Shown in pieces: positions 10,793 to 23,800 of a stretch of 64,000 bases of DNA (positions within the stretch are counted from its first letter, which is position 1; the number at the start of each line of letters is the position of its first letter). Both the position numbers and the translations under genes were made by a program. The DNA is taken from assembly GCF_030272615.1 (NCBI RefSeq), contig NC_081415.1, positions 374,025,009-374,089,008 of the forward strand, in the 5' to 3' direction. This stretch comes from Cryptomeria japonica (lineage: Eukaryota > Streptophyta > Pinopsida > Cupressales > Cupressaceae). The notes below the pieces were generated by a model. That model was given only the letters and a program-made list of their open reading frames with translations, made no database searches and was not told the origin of the DNA.

Positions 10793-11932
10793 TGTTAGGC
10801 CCAATATGGAAAGCTAATGTACTAAGAGGGGAGGGGTGAATCAGTACTTCAAAACTTTTCTTCAATAATAAATTTACTGTTATGCATAAACTAAATAGTG
10901 CAGTAACATAATATAAAGTTAAAACAAATAGATAACAATCATACATGATTCACTCCATAACACATATATTTTGGTTACGCAGAAACTCTTGGTTAGAGAG
11001 AAAAACTGCGGTGGGGATGGTACCCACAACTTCACTACTACAATAATAAAGAGTGCTCGGTTAGAGCTACCTGTTTAGCTATTTCTGATAGCTTACCCTA
11101 TTAGGAGTAACAAGATCTATTAGATCTACCTTGCTAAAGGATTTTACAAAACCTAAACTAAATGCTGCATTTGGTTAGAGGCTTTACAATTTATAGACTT
11201 GATTAGAGTCTTTTACCCTATTAAAGGTTTCTCTTACAACTTCAAAATATTACAATAAATCATTACAAATATTTGCAACTTTACATCTGGAATGTTATAG
11301 CAGATTCTATGTGCTCAGAATAGATTACCTTGCTTATAGTATACCTCAGTAACCCATATAGTAACTTGGTAAACCCTTCTGTTTACTCTGTTCTTTGACT
11401 GTTCTCTGAAAACCTTCTCGGTGGCCTCTATGTCTCTGTAATAGTCTTCATACAATCATGCACACACACTTTTTAATTCTTAACTCATGCTATATAAATA
11501 GATCTCTTATGTTGGTGATCCATTCATTGCTTCGATCTTACAAACATCTTTTATCAAATGAATAACCATGCAAAATATTTCATTGGTTAGATGACCTCAA
11601 AATCATACACAATCTTTAAGTGCAATTTCCAATGTGATAACGGTTAGATGTTCCTCGATATTGGAACACATTTTCATATGTATGTCCAGGTACAATGAAT
11701 CTAGTAACACGTTTCACTTGGTGTATATCAACTCGGTGTGTCATCTTTGCTGGTCGGTAGACATGAAATGATACTCGGTAGACAACTCGGTGTATACTAC
11801 GTTCTGAGACTACTTTCTTCAATAACCGACTGGACTGTGCATACTGACTGAATATCTCGGTAGAGATAACCGATTAGAGTATATAGAATAACTTTGAACA
11901 TAAAACTCATGGCAACTTGATAAGTAGTAACA
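10793..11932 (-). repeat. 5' LTR of element B with promoter
   Basis: Partner of 3920-5059. A TATA-like box (plus strand TATATAAATA at 11491-11500) lies in the middle and would drive minus-strand transcription of ORF1. The repeated CTCGGT(A/G)-TA motif occurs upstream of it at about 11720-11800. Confidence 0.9.
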
Positions 11933-11937
11933 GATAA
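11933..11937. repeat. Target site duplication of element B, right copy
   Basis: GATAA, identical to 3915-3919. Confidence 0.9.
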
Positions 11938-12486
11938 TGCTTGATCACTTGCTCACTTGAATTTGTATAATTAGATGCAAAACTTTGTGGAGATATCTAT
12001 CTCAAATTAGCGGGTAAGAATTTATTTTATACCTCACCTCATGAAACATATTTGAATTTACAAAGTATGTTGACACGGGAAAGAAATTGCCACCTACATT
12101 TTTTGATTGTTGAAGGGTCCAAAATTAATACCCTTTAGCTTGGACAAGGGCACCTCAAGCACCCTTCTCTAGCCAATCAAGTCTAAATAAATGACTAAAC
12201 AACAAGGTGAAAATGAGGATTGCAATTTGAACTTTGTGTGAGCATCAACAGGGACAACCAAAGCACAAAAGGCCATAATTCTAAAGTGAGGCCTAAGTGA
12301 GTATGAAATTATATAGGGATACAATTTATGATGTTGAAGATATAATTTATAGTTATTTTGATTAAAATTGGTTTCAATGTCTTGTATTTTATAAGAAGTT
12401 GTAATTGATATAAAATTTGAAGTTAGATAGTAATTTGTGTGATTTCAAAGAAACCCTAACACATAGAAAAACCTTAGTGCACCAAA
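11938..12486. other. Unassigned DNA between B and aux copy F
   Basis: No gene supported. This is the continuation of the sequence into which B inserted, then the region before the ATG of aux copy F. It may be part of an LTR or leader, because the related aux copy M starts directly at an LTR end, but I see no repeat partner here. Confidence 0.35.
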
Positions 12487-13569
12487 ATGGTCAACACATC
12501 ATACATGAAGATGAAATTGGAAAGAGATTTGTTTATTCAATGTCCAGGGTCTACAAAGAAACTAGTGGACCTGTCTAAGAAGAAAATATATAAGAAGAAG
12601 AATATAGATGAAATATTTGTAGACACCTTAGAAGAAATTAGAGATGCAATTTTACCTACTCCAATGTAGTCATTGTTCAAGCACTAATACAAAAAGAGGA
12701 TGTCAATATTATCCATAAGGAGCGATTGGTATCTTGATATAAGGAGATTTGTAGTCCCTAATGTATTTTTTCATGCAAAATGTGTTTGCATAGTAGCTAA
12801 TAGACATGGTGTTAAATCAAAGAAGGTTTTTGTACCTAAGGGGACTCCCATACTTGCATTCACAATGTCTCTTGTTGTCAAGGATTTCAATCTGAGTAGG
12901 GTTTCTAATAAGATCATAGACTTGGAGAGTTTCAAAGCTAGATATGAAAATCACAGAATTAATTATAGATCGATAAAGATCCCAAGTCATAAAGTAAAAG
13001 GGCTAGTTGGAAAGGGAGTCAAATTATTTGAGAAGGAGCCCTTTACCATTGAAACATTTGAATATTACTTCATCAAGACATTCTACTCATTATGTCGAAT
13101 TCTTGGTGAAGATGCAGAGCGAAGAATGTAGATTTCCATAATGTACATGGCATAGATATTCAAGATGATACAATGAATGTTGAATTTGATTTTGTCACAT
13201 AATTGGTAAATCAAGTGCACAAACAAATAGTGACCATCAAGGAAAATCTCGTAGAATAAGAATTCAAATGGTATTTTCTAATGTGTCATATTATTTTTTT
13301 AGCAGAGAGAGAAATATGGGATAAAACCCCAAGGGTGAGAAGGTTTTATGAGAAAAAGAACATTCTCCCAGTGCAGTGTTGGACCTATCTATGGGTTGGG
13401 GAGTGTGAGAATTTTGATTTTATAATCTTTGAGGAATTTTTTGTTAGAAAATTGACGACATACCTTGGAGAACAAGTAGAGAGGATTCCCAAGTAGCTGA
13501 AGGATTTTATCAAATCCCATGAGAGGAATATAGAGTTGGAAGTGAAAATTGGGAAATTGGTATTTGAGC
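12487..13569 (+). pseudogene. Aux copy F, N-terminal part
   Basis: Unrecognised protein, first part, read from the ATG at 12487 through stops near 12667 and 13129 and a frameshift before 13281. It is homologous in pattern to aux copies L and M. A basic start is followed by a segment resembling their N-terminal region (RRFVVPNVFFHAKC..., compare LVKLAVANVFVNVEL in L). A later block, FEYYFIKTFYSLCRILGEDAER, corresponds to TLRAKGMYWALSQIFGEDVEK in M. The frame reaches KIGKLVFEL and is cut by element J at 13569. The matching C-terminal part resumes at 28317, so the two parts are one gene split by a 14.7-kb nested insertion. Confidence 0.65.
13565..13569. repeat. Probable target site duplication of element J
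   Basis: TGAGC here and TGAAC at 28312-28316 differ by one base. Together with the resumption of aux protein similarity beyond 28316 they mark the ends of J. Confidence 0.55.
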
Positions 13570-13797
13570 TCTAGTGCTGAAAATTTGAAATTCAAAATGA
13601 AAGAAAACAACAATGTAAACTTCCTTTCAAATCTAAGAAAATCCTCTAGATAGAGCTCAATAAAGGAAAATTTAAAATAAATCATAACATCAAACAAGCA
13701 AATCAAATGTTACCAAAACCTCCATTGTTGAATGATTTGCTCCAAGGATATGGTGGTATGTGGTTGCTCCTTTCAAATGAATTTATTATGACAACAT
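13570..13797 (+). repeat. Left LTR fragment of element J
   Basis: Similar to 27482-27690. The similarity ends close to the D insertion point. Confidence 0.6.
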
Positions 13798-13802
13798 GTA
13801 TC
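13798..13802. repeat. Target site duplication of element D, left copy
   Basis: GTATC, repeated at 27180-27184. Confidence 0.88.
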
Positions 13803-14521
13803 TGTTGGCTTGATGATGATTGTAATATATTCATCATTTGTTGTCATTGACGAAACACTCACACACACTCACATGATTATATTGACTACTGGTGTAACTT
13901 CAATTGTTTACTCTGTTAACCGGTATGCTAGAGTTTATACTAAGAGGTTTATCTCTAACCGATACTTTGTGTCAACCGGTATGTGCATAAGAGACAGTCT
14001 GTGATTATACTAAGTGGACATCAAGATGAAGATTAAGATGGAGATCAAGCGGAGATTTAAGGACAATGGTTCATATGTTTTATTCAAACTGGTATTTGAT
14101 TGTTCCTACCGGTATTTGGTAATTTTGTGATGAGTTACCACATTTCATGATGAGTTACTTGCACTGACTGCTTGGCGGCAATTTTTGTGATGAGTTATGA
14201 TCACTTGTCCCAATACACCGCACCTAGGAAATTATGTTATGATTTCTTAAGGCCGACATGAAATCATAAGGTCTATATATTGACATCGCAATGAATTATT
14301 TGATACAGTGAAAAGTGTTATGTTATGTGCGAAAGGAAAAAAGAGTTAAGTTACAGAGTATGCAGAAGAGCAGTGTTGAATATGTTTAGGATCTGATTAA
14401 GCAAGTATTGTGCTACTTAGAACAAATCAAACCATTCTTGTTGTTTTCTAACCATTACAACAGAATCAAATCCCCTAACTGGGTAAGCTCTAACAAGCTT
14501 TAATGTATAAATCCTTTAACA

Positions 14522-14526
14522 GGGTG
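14522..14526. repeat. Target site duplication of S, left copy
   Basis: GGGTG, repeated at 18679-18683; the uninterrupted site is seen in the other LTR of D near 26774. Confidence 0.85.
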
Positions 14527-17500
14527 TCTTGGGACTCATTAAAATTGAGTAAAGTTTAGAGGCCCATTTCAAAAATTTTCTCTACTTTCCCAAATAAGTC
14601 AGTTTGAATAGCCTAGTTAGAGAGAGGGCAGAATGGAGCCAATTGATTTTCAAAGGGTAAGGCTTTGAAAACTTGTTGTAAACCTTTCATTTGACCTATG
14701 CAGTGATGTGAAACTTTGAGATTTCAGTTTGGATAAGTTTATCAGGTACCCATTCAAATGGGTGAGCTGAAAGTGCATTTTAGGCACAAATGCAGATTTG
14801 ACTAAGTAGCCTACTTTGAGTGTTTATTTATTTTTCCCTGTTGATCATCATGAAGAATTTAAAATTGGGTTCAATTCTATGCATAAATTTGAGTTATCTT
14901 GCAAAATTTCAAGTTCTTATGAATCCATTTGCTTAATTTTCAAAGCTCAATCCGTTTGCAGTTTGTGAGGTTTGACAAGTCCCTGTTTCAGCTGCTAGTC
15001 GGAGCCCTGCTTTGCATAAGTGTAAAAGTTGCCTCAGTGAATAGAATGTCAGAATGTTTATTCCAGGCTATTTTTGGTATAAATGATAAGCCGTGTTTCA
15101 AATTTCAAGCTCCTACAAATCCGTTTGATCGGTTTTCAAGAGGGTTCCTCGAGCCATCTGTTTCAGGGATCCATACTTTCATTGCCGTATCAGCTAAAGT
15201 TGCTATTTTCATGAACGCGCCATTCGTATCCAGTCAGTCTTTTGGTCAAACTAAATGTTCTAAGATTTGATATATAGCTCAAGGTACCTATGTATCAAAT
15301 TTGAGGGTCTACGAAGATCATTTGATATTTTTAAGAAAGGCATCATGTGTTGCTTGAACATTGACTTCATCAGGTCCGTAGTGTCGACAAAGCTAGTTGG
15401 TCATTTTTTGAAAATTAATATCTCTTTGCTCAGGATTTGTCTTGAGAAACCATTTGGTAGATTTCATGCTTGTATATTAGAGTACACACCTGTCAGTTTG
15501 CAAGGTCCATAAAGGTGTTTTGACTGGTTTGAAAATTATGTCTACGCGATTAAATGCGAAAATGTGGCGCAAGCGCCTGAAAGTTGCAAAACTCAGTTTA
15601 ATGATCTAAAAATGGTGCTGATTGATTCCAGAGGTATGTTTAAGGTCATGAGGTATTTCAAAGGTTAGTTGCATGAAAACGATTTTTTTTAGTCGGACCG
15701 ACTTTGGGGCCCGACCTGGCTCATGCCCGTACATTGATTTTATTGGCGTTTTATTGGCAACTTTGTTTACTGGGAGAATTTTAGAACATTTAACTTTGTG
15801 ATATTTAATTAATGGAATCTATAGTTATTTTGCATGGTATTGGCATGCTTATCAATGATAAAGTCTATCAAAGGCATTCATATTATCTTATCAAGAATAA
15901 TGCACACCTTCATGGCTACAACACTATGGAGATGGAGCATACACAGTTGTTGTCACACCCTCATTAATGGATCCATTTGTTGGAGTTCAATGAGAACCCT
16001 CCCTCCATGTGTGAGCAGCTCCAAGCAAAGAAAATGGAATTGAAAATCAAGAAATTACAAGAACGGGAAAAAGAGCTAATTGATTTAGCAAATGCAAATG
16101 GGCATGTGAAATGCCAATTTTAAATCCTCTCCTGGCAGATTGCATGGAGTTTGGGAGGAGACAAAGAAGTTTTTAATAAAATGCAGTAGACAAAGGAGGG
16201 CATTAATAAATTTCAGCAAATGAAACTCAAGCAAAGGCCTGGCAGGTGAATGCCATACCAAATCCAACGCAACATGTAAAAGAAAGAAAGAGTTTAATAT
16301 AAATGCAAAGGTGCAGAGCCTAGTCTCCATGCCCAACCAACATCCTCCTTTGTCCAGCAACTTTTACCAGTCCTCCCTACATAGCATGAGATGGGAAAAG
16401 GCATATATAAAACTCTGAACAAGATGCAATTTGCGGTAGCATCCTCTCTGCGTGGCTAATAGAAGGATTTAAAAGCTTTCAAGCGATGCAATCAAGAGGG
16501 CACGTAGGGGGTTTTCAGACTATAGAGAGTGCATTGGTAGGCATAAAGTTTGAGTGATGGGTGAGTTGAAGAAATGGTGGAGCTCCAATGCAAACAGAGC
16601 ACTCCTTGCATGGATAGTGAAGGGGCAGCGTTGAAGCCTCAAGCCAATGCAAATAGAGCACTCCCTAGTTGGATGAGGAGAGCCTCAAGAAGTAACTTCT
16701 ACAATAGAATTAGCAGCCACATTGAAGATGAAGCCCCTGTGTGTGGTGAATGAGGAAGAGGAGCCATTAAAGTCTCAGAAAACTCTTTAAAAATGCACAG
16801 TTTCAGGCAAACACATTATCCCACATTGGTGGTGGGAGTGAAAGTTTTAATATTTATAACCAAGGCTTTACCCATCCATAGTGTCAAAGCTTTGGGCTTT
16901 TGATGAATGGTTTAACTTGGGTGCCCAAGCGGACCCCATGCACATGGGCAGGCTTCCTGAGGCAACCAAGGAGGCTGCTAGGTGGTGACAAAGTGGACCC
17001 CACGCGGGCACAAATCCTGAGGTAGGCGTGGATTCACAAGCCAAAGATGCTTGCTAGTTAAGCTCTGCGAAATGGCAAAAAGCTCAGCGGAAGGAGTTAA
17101 AGACCATGCAAGTTTAGGAGAGCCAACGACTAGCGCGATTTCACGAAAGGAAGATGCTTGCTGGTTAAGGTTCGTAAAATCATGAAGGTTTAAAGAGCAT
17201 GCAAGTTGCAGAGGATCCATTGGCCGGCGTGACTTCTTGACCTGAAGATGCAAGCTCATTAGCCATCGTGAAATGGCGAAAGCCAGGTGGTAGGTCCAGG
17301 TGGTGGTCCAGCTCATGGGTCTCGTCCAGTGTTGCTGAGGTGGTGATTATGTGGCAATGATGTGGAGTGCAGATGGCAGTCCCGTGGCGCATAGGTGGTA
17401 GTGACGAGGCAGTCCAGGTGGCTAATCAGTGGGGTGTCATCCCAGTGGATCCCATCAGCCAATCAGAGGCTACCACGTGGCAAGGCATTTGTGGCAAAAA

Positions 17501-18678
17501 TAGATGAAAAATTAAAATTAAATGATAAAGTTTCAACTATATAGAAAATCCAAAAATTTAGATGATGTGCACATATCCAAGTTTAATTCACCCCGAGGTC
17601 CATTTTTGGTGAAATAGGCAAGTATTATATATCGTTGGAAAGCTCTCGGGATGAATAATGTAGTTATGTAGTTAATTTTAAGAGCTTTGGGATATTTTGA
17701 GATCATTTTCCATGGGAAAGTGAAAGGAAAATGAAATTTAGTTAGAAGAAAAGACACTTGGCAGTGTGTTATGCAAAATCTTTTTTTTTTCCCTCTCCTT
17801 CTTAATTATAAGGGTTCTAGAAATTTGGAGGATGGCTCCATATTTTCATGGTTTATAACTCTGAGTTTCCTTCAAGATTGTACAGGGCAAGACTTTTTCT
17901 TTCAGTAATGGAGTTCAATTCTTTGTTATAGGTGTTCTTAGTTGCAAGTTCTTGTGTATGTAAGGCATGCATAAATTCATACAAAATTTGTCTCTGAAAT
18001 GTATCTTCATTTTTTTCAAATCTTATTCTTAAGGAGGATCAAGTTTGTCATGATCAATTGTGTCTGTGAGTGTAATGCTTGTTTGTAGGTAATCTTCAAG
18101 GAAGATTTTAAACTCCGTGAGCAAACATTAATAAAATAGGATCCATGTATGTGGATCTGATATTTTCTGTGGATAAGCTTAGTAATGCATTTATGCAAGG
18201 CATTAATGCAGGAATATTTTATGATGAAGATGGATTTGCAATGAGTGTTTTCATTTGTAGTTTGATGTATGACTCTGTTGCCCTTGGATAAGGCACTGAT
18301 CTTGCATATTTTGGGGTTTTCTCAGAGACTTAAAATTCAAATCAGAATATCTACCTTTGTTTTATGTTCTGTGGGATTGTTTCATCCATCTCATGCTTCA
18401 ACTTAGTTGAGATGTCAATGTGGATCTAGCCCATCTACAATAACCTCCTAGTTGTTAAGCCCTTGTGAGATCTATCTGCTTTATTGATGTTGTTATAGGT
18501 GTGTAATAGGTTTAATTTTAAGCATCAAAGGTATACCCACCTAGGTTGTGCAGAGCCTGAAGAGTAGAAGGATTCATATGCTTGTCATGTTGTCCAAGCC
18601 CTGAGGTTCTTCATTGAATTGGCTACTTCATAGATCAATTGCAGGTGTACTTGGGTTAATTAGTTTTGATGACCAACA
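14527..18678 (+). mobile_element. S: 4.15-kb solo LTR-like insertion in D
   Basis: It starts TCTTGGGACTC and ends GATGACCAACA, between GGGTG duplications. Its first 290 bases match the start of element A's 3' LTR (3180) and its last 220 bases match the end of A's 5' LTR (1-224), so it carries both ends of one LTR family and no gag or pol. A single long LTR left by recombination is the simplest reading, but internal insertions are possible because part of 15980-16110 looks coding-like. It contains degenerate repeats near 14905-15400 and three copies of a module also found in G's LTR. Confidence 0.75.
17020..17290 (+). repeat. Three degenerate GCGAAATGGCGAAA modules in S
   Basis: Three units of about 70-90 bases: a TTCACGAAA-like or TTCACAAG element, then AAGATGC, then GCGAAATGGCAAAAA or GTGAAATGGCGAAAG. 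They are the reverse complement of seven modules in G's LTR (48115-49366), so both sets are in the same sense relative to their element. Confidence 0.5.
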
Positions 18679-18683
18679 GGGTG

Positions 18684-19077
18684 ATCCATTAGTTTGGATT
18701 CAGAAATCCTCCATCGAGGTTTCTCCTAATAGGGTAGTACCTTTAATAGGGTATAAGTTTCTAATCAAGCTTTGGGATCTCTAACAAGATTCATTCCTAG
18801 CAGGGCACTTTGTAGACCTTAACTGGTTAGTTATCTATTACTGTAGATAGTTAACTTGTGAGTTCCATCTCACCATGGTTTCTACCTATTTAGGTTTTCT
18901 ACGTACAAACACTTGTGTTATGGTGGATGCTTTACTTTTTGTGGATGTTGTTATATCATTATGGATTGTATGCATTGTGTTTAAAAGCTTTGTTAAGTTC
19001 ATCTACTAGTTAGTGTTTGAAGTAGTTTTATTTTTGGTGTCACTGATTTACCCCCCCTCTTAGTGCTTTGAAGCCTA
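18684..19077 (+). repeat. Second half of D's 5' LTR
   Basis: Continues the LTR after S; matches 26777-27179, ending in the run GATTTACCCCCCCTCT shared with the right copy. Confidence 0.8.
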
Positions 19078-19096
19078 ATTGCTTAGAACGGAGCCT
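19078..19096 (+). promoter_or_regulatory. Decayed primer-binding site of element D
   Basis: ATTGCTTAGAACGGAGCC sits where a primer site is expected and can be aligned with TTGGTATCAGAGCGGAGCC only with gaps. Weak by itself, supported by position. Confidence 0.4.
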
Positions 19097-19106
19097 TGAA
19101 ACCACC

Positions 19107-20382
19107 ATGGGGGACATGAGCTACTCCGAGATAGCTAGAGAGCTAGAAGCTAGCAGAAATGAACTTAAAACCCTTAGGGTCAAACTGAAAGCTTCACAAG
19201 TCAAAAGGAGAGAGCTAACTGAATAAATATTAGAGATATTTGATAATAGTTCTTCAGATGAAGCCAATATTGATGCTTTAGCAGAGGAAGTTGAAAATTT
19301 AAATGGTGAGAAATTGAATCTAAGGAGAGAGCTAGAAGGTCTCACTATCCGCATGAGTCAGGAACTGGAATCCAGAAGAGCTGCTGAAGATCTTATCAAG
19401 GAAAGAGATCAAGATATTACAAAGATCAAATGAGAAAGTGTCACTATGCATGAGCATTTGATTGCTAAAAGAGAAGAAAAGCAAACTCGCATCATCTCTA
19501 AGAGAGAACCTACCAAAGCATAATGAAGATCTCATCAAACAACTTACTGAAGCCAATGAGAATTTGGAGAAGTTAAGAAGAAGTTATACCATGCTGGAAG
19601 AACAAATTCAATCATAAATAATGAAGGGTGATATATTTGGACTTGGTTTTCACACAATTGAAAAAGGTGAATCCTCCAGTACAAAGAGCAACAATCCTAA
19701 GAACAAATCTGCTCCTAAGATCAATAAGCCTACCGTTAAGAAGGTCTTTAAACCTGTTTGTTTTGTTTGCCATAAACCTAGTCACACTGCAAATTTTTGT
19801 ATAGATAAACCTAACAAAAATACAAGTTACAATACTAATGCTAGGTATGTGTCCAAGAAATTTGAAGGTCATTGCTTCACATGTGGAATATATGGACATA
19901 GATCTGTTGAGTGCAGATATGGAGAAAACATTCCTGTACCACACATGCATCCAAGACCAAATGGTTACCAGATGAGGAACGTTGACAACTGGGTAAACTT
20001 GAACTGACAAAGACCCTATGACAACCAATTTAGTCCATTTGAGATGGAAAAGGTAACAAATGTTATTTTCACCATTTGTAATAACTTTGGTCATGTGGCT
20101 ATGAACTGCAAAAGAAGAACATGAAGAGGAAATGCAGGACCTTGGAGATCATCTGGTATGGCCTGTTATCACTATAACAAACCAAGGCACTTAGCAAAAT
20201 TTTGTAGATCCAGAAATAGCAAACTGGTCAATTCTTCTAAGGATCAAAAAGGAAAGCAAAAAGTTAATGTTGAAGAAACTAGAGAGGAAATGAATCGGAT
20301 TTGGAAGAAGAAAAGTGATGACTCACCTAGAGAAGAAACCGTTCCTTCACCCAGTGAAGAGAACCCTACACTGATGACTTAA
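19107..20382 (+). pseudogene. ORF1 of element D: coiled coil and CCHC knuckles
   Basis: Probable start at the ATG at 19107 (MGDMSYSEIARELEASRNEL). The first 170 residues are Glu/Leu/Lys-rich with heptad-like spacing and are broken by stops near 19222 and 19430 and a frameshift near 19480. From 19621 to 20382 one frame holds four knuckle-like motifs: CFVCHKPSHTANFC, CFTCGIYGHRSVEC, FTICNNFGHVAMNC (first Cys lost) and CYHYNKPRHLAKFC (second Cys changed to Tyr), with stops near 20005 and 20121. It is homologous in layout to ORF1 of B and C, where five knuckles are present. Nucleic-acid binding and RNA packaging are the likely ancestral roles. Confidence 0.75.
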
Positions 20383-20835
20383 ACCTTTTTAATATGGTTA
20401 AGGGAAGCTTAATGATTAAAATACCTTTGGACCCCTTATGAAAAATGAGTGGGAAAAGAATTTTGAAAGATGAAATTTTGGTAACTTTCTGTCAATATGT
20501 TATCAACCGGTTTTCCCCTTGAGTGGTGAAATTAGGGTTTGTAACCCTAACAGGTGAGCATTTAATGTAGTAGGTAAAAAGGATAAAAGCAAGTTTTACT
20601 TTGTCATTTTCACCCTAACACATTCAAGAAATAAATTTGGAGTGCTTGTTGAGCTGAGAAAGATTGTTTTGCTGTTAATTATAGAATTGTTTCGTGATTT
20701 GTGAAATTAAGCTAAATTGAAGGTTGTAGAAGGTCAAACCTGTGTGCACTTGGGAATTTCAACTGGTAAATGGGGCAACATGCATGAAACAAGGTATTGC
20801 TTTGAACATACTACTTTGAATATTGTTCATCTGAA
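20383..20835 (+). other. Spacer between ORF1 and ORF2 of element D
   Basis: No gene supported. It matches in position the ORF1-ORF2 spacer of B and C but has no 26-bp tandem repeat. Confidence 0.5.
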
Positions 20836-23800
20836 ATGGCATCAACTTAAAAGACTGTAGAGAGGTTAATGATTACTTCTGAGCCTATGAAAGTTGTAAA
20901 GGCAGAACAAATTGTGTCATATAATGCATTGTCACAAGTTTCAAGTGGAGTTTTGGTCAAAGGTGATTTTTCTAGTTACATTGACTGCAAGATAGAAGAT
21001 TTAGGATCTCTATACATTTACACATAGTTGAAATCACTTTGTGATGAGAACGGTAAGATTAAGACAAAGTATGCTAGGGTTTTTGAAAAGGGTTTTCATA
21101 ATGCCACTTATTGTCTTGAATATTTCGAAGAAGCACATATTAGAATCATTTTGAGTCGAGTTCATTGAGAAAACATGTATTTAGAAAGAACTCACACAAT
21201 TACAATGGAATCCATTTAGGCTGTGACTGACTATTTCTCAACTGGTGAAGTACCTGAGTTAAGGAGAATTTCTAAGGATATTGTCTTCAACTTAATCGGT
21301 TCTACATTTGATGGGCATGCTTTTTCCATTAACAATATTAAAGACCCTATAGTAAAACTAGTAGCAATGGTAATAGGCTACCAAGTATTTTACTCTAGTA
21401 GACTTAACAGTGTCCGTTCAGCAGCAGTTCATGTAGCTCACAAAATGATCATTGATAATGCAATTATGATCTCTGTGAAGCTATCAGGAGTCAATTGTTT
21501 TTGAATTTGCAATCTATCAAGAAGGATAGCAATTTGAAATTCAAGTTTGGTCAGCTATTAGTTGGACTATTCTTTTATTTTCAGAACTTTCTACCAAGAA
21601 TTGGAGACATTGAGTGGTCAAAGGACTCACCGGTCTTGACACAAATTAAGAACAACATCAAGGCTGTAAAGAATACTTTCCTTGCTGCCATGAATAAGTA
21701 TTTTAACGAGTTCCAAAAGAAAATGAGCATGAGAATGAGACTACCAAAAGAACTGGTAAAGCACTTTGAAAAGGATATAATCTTCACTGTTACCACTAAT
21801 TTTTGTCTGATGCAAGCAATTGAGCCAAGAGAGGAAGAAATGGAAGACATGAGTTATGAGGTAAACTATGATCTACTGGTTGGTTATGCTAATACTCTAT
21901 TAGCATCACCTAATGACAAAAAGAAGGCAAAATTGGACATTGTGGCAGTCCAAGATGCACTTGCACAAACCAGTACTGCACTTGTTTAAAGTGCAAGAGG
22001 AAAGATTAAAAAATTTGGTGAAGCATCTCCAACAATAAAGAGTACTAGGGTTACCCAGAGTGTCCTAACCAAAAAGGAACTGAAACCCAAAGTATATATT
22101 AAAAAGGAGACAAAGAAGAGAGGCAAAAAATTAATTTTGCAACTAGAGTCTGAGGGAATGGATTCTAATGAAGAACCAAAGAAGGAAAAAACAACCGACA
22201 TAATATCCAAGAAGGTTAAGGAAGTGCCAAAGGCAACTATTCCTATTTATATAGCATCTTTCAAGCCAAAAACCCATTTTGAAAGAATAATGAAGACATT
22301 GAGGATGAATAGGTTTGACAATGTAAAAGAGCATTTTGATTCCTTCACTGAAAATGAGAAAGAGCAAGTGATTCAACAGGTAATCACTCATTTGTGTCAT
22401 TAAAAAAGATATCCACATGAACTAGAAAAGGATATCTCAAATTCTTTGTACACTATTCTTTTGAATAACTGGGAGGAAGCTATTAAATTAGAAAATAAAT
22501 CATTGATGAGGTATTTGTACAATATTTCTCTGAATTTTCTAAACATGATATTAGTGATTTAGTTGCTAGATACAAACCTTAGTTTACATTCAAAGCAAGA
22601 AGACTGAATTTACTCAGTGGAAAGAAGGTGATTGTTGAAACCGAGACCCATCAAATAGCCTGTGAAATCAAAAAAATGGAAGAACTCATCCAATCCTCTA
22701 TGAATGAGGATAATGTTGTTGATGATGTTAATGGAATGGAAATGGATGAAGAAGAGATTATTCAACCCGATGAGGTCTATCCTCTCAAGAAAAATGATGA
22801 ATCCATTATTCATGTTGTTGATGATGTTCAAGACACAGTTGACCTATCTGGAGATGACATTGCACCAGATATGGAGCCTCCTGCCAATGCTGATGTACAG
22901 GTTACCTTAGTTGAGCAACCGACAACTCAACTAAAAGTGGACAATCCACCGGCAACAGAACAACTGGAGAAACCCCAATCTCCATCGGTCATTGAAGTTA
23001 TTCAGAAGGAGCCTACTGAAATTGTTGTCACACAGTCCTCTAAAAAGTAAACATAGAATAATACAAAGAAATCAATCATTATGGTTGTATCCTCTGAACC
23101 AGCAAAGCAGAAACAACTTGATGAAGATGATGATGATTCTCTAAGTATCTCAGGACCTATTGATATGAACAATTTGAGTGCATCAGAAATGATGAAGATT
23201 GCAAATGTCATGCAATCTAGAGTGCATAAGAAGAGATTGAAAGAGCAAAGGGTTGAAGTTGAAACAATTTAGATTGCAGTAGATATTTTATCTAGTCTGC
23301 TACCGGAAACATCTACAACACATCTATCTACACCTATTAGAAAATTGGTCAGTTAGTTGCAGATGCATCTGATCAAATCAAGTCACTAGAAGATGCTGCT
23401 CAACTATATGTTGAAAAGTGTCAGAAGAAGAAATATGGAGAAATATTGGCAAAGGATATTGATAGCAGCAAAATGGCTCTATCACACAATAAAATTCTAT
23501 TGAGTAAAGCTATTGAAACAAGAGGAAAGTATCTTTCTTCTACCTCCAATGTTACTTTCTTTTATTCTGACATTTCAAAAAGTCAAATTAAAACAGAGCA
23601 AGAACTGGAAAGGATATGCAATGCATATGTCCCACTCCAGGACTCTATACTTGCCTTTAGGAAATATGTAGATGATTTGCATAACACACTGGACATCTAT
23701 GATAATGAGAAGGCAAAGAGACTCTGATCTCTTAAAGAACTCAAAAGTTAGCTCACATCACAGGTAGACATACTTCAAAGAGCCCACTCCAATGCATACG

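Larger units (their letters stand above)
3920..11932 (-). mobile_element. Element B: complete LTR retrotransposon without pol
   Basis: An 8,013-bp insertion with two 1,140-bp LTRs (TGTTAC...CCTAACA read on the minus strand), a GATAA duplication, a Met-tRNA-type primer site beside the right LTR and a polypurine tract beside the left LTR. Read on the minus strand it encodes ORF1 (coiled coil and CCHC knuckles) and ORF2 (large unknown protein). The two LTRs differ by only a few bases per hundred by eye, so the insertion is fairly young. No protease, RT, RNase H or integrase is found, so movement must have relied on enzymes from another element. Primer site and LTR length look Copia-like, but without pol the superfamily is not proven. 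Confidence 0.92.
13803..19077 (+). repeat. 5' LTR of element D, split by S
   Basis: The LTR consists of 13803-14526 and 18684 to about 19077. Its partner is 24221-24262 plus 26097-27179. The two match along their length, including the CGGTATTTG, TTGATACAGTGAAAAG and GTGGATGTTGTTATATCATT segments. The exact right end is uncertain by a few bases. Confidence 0.82.

Noticed and set aside
12122-12137. AATTAATACCCTTTA shared with 31146-31162, considered as LTR pair of aux element F
   Set aside because: The match stops after about 15 bases and the flanks differ, so chance is likely.
15980-16110. Coding-like stretch within S (PPSMCEQLQAKKMEL...)
   Set aside because: Too short and unsupported by neighbours; may be a captured gag fragment but I cannot show it.
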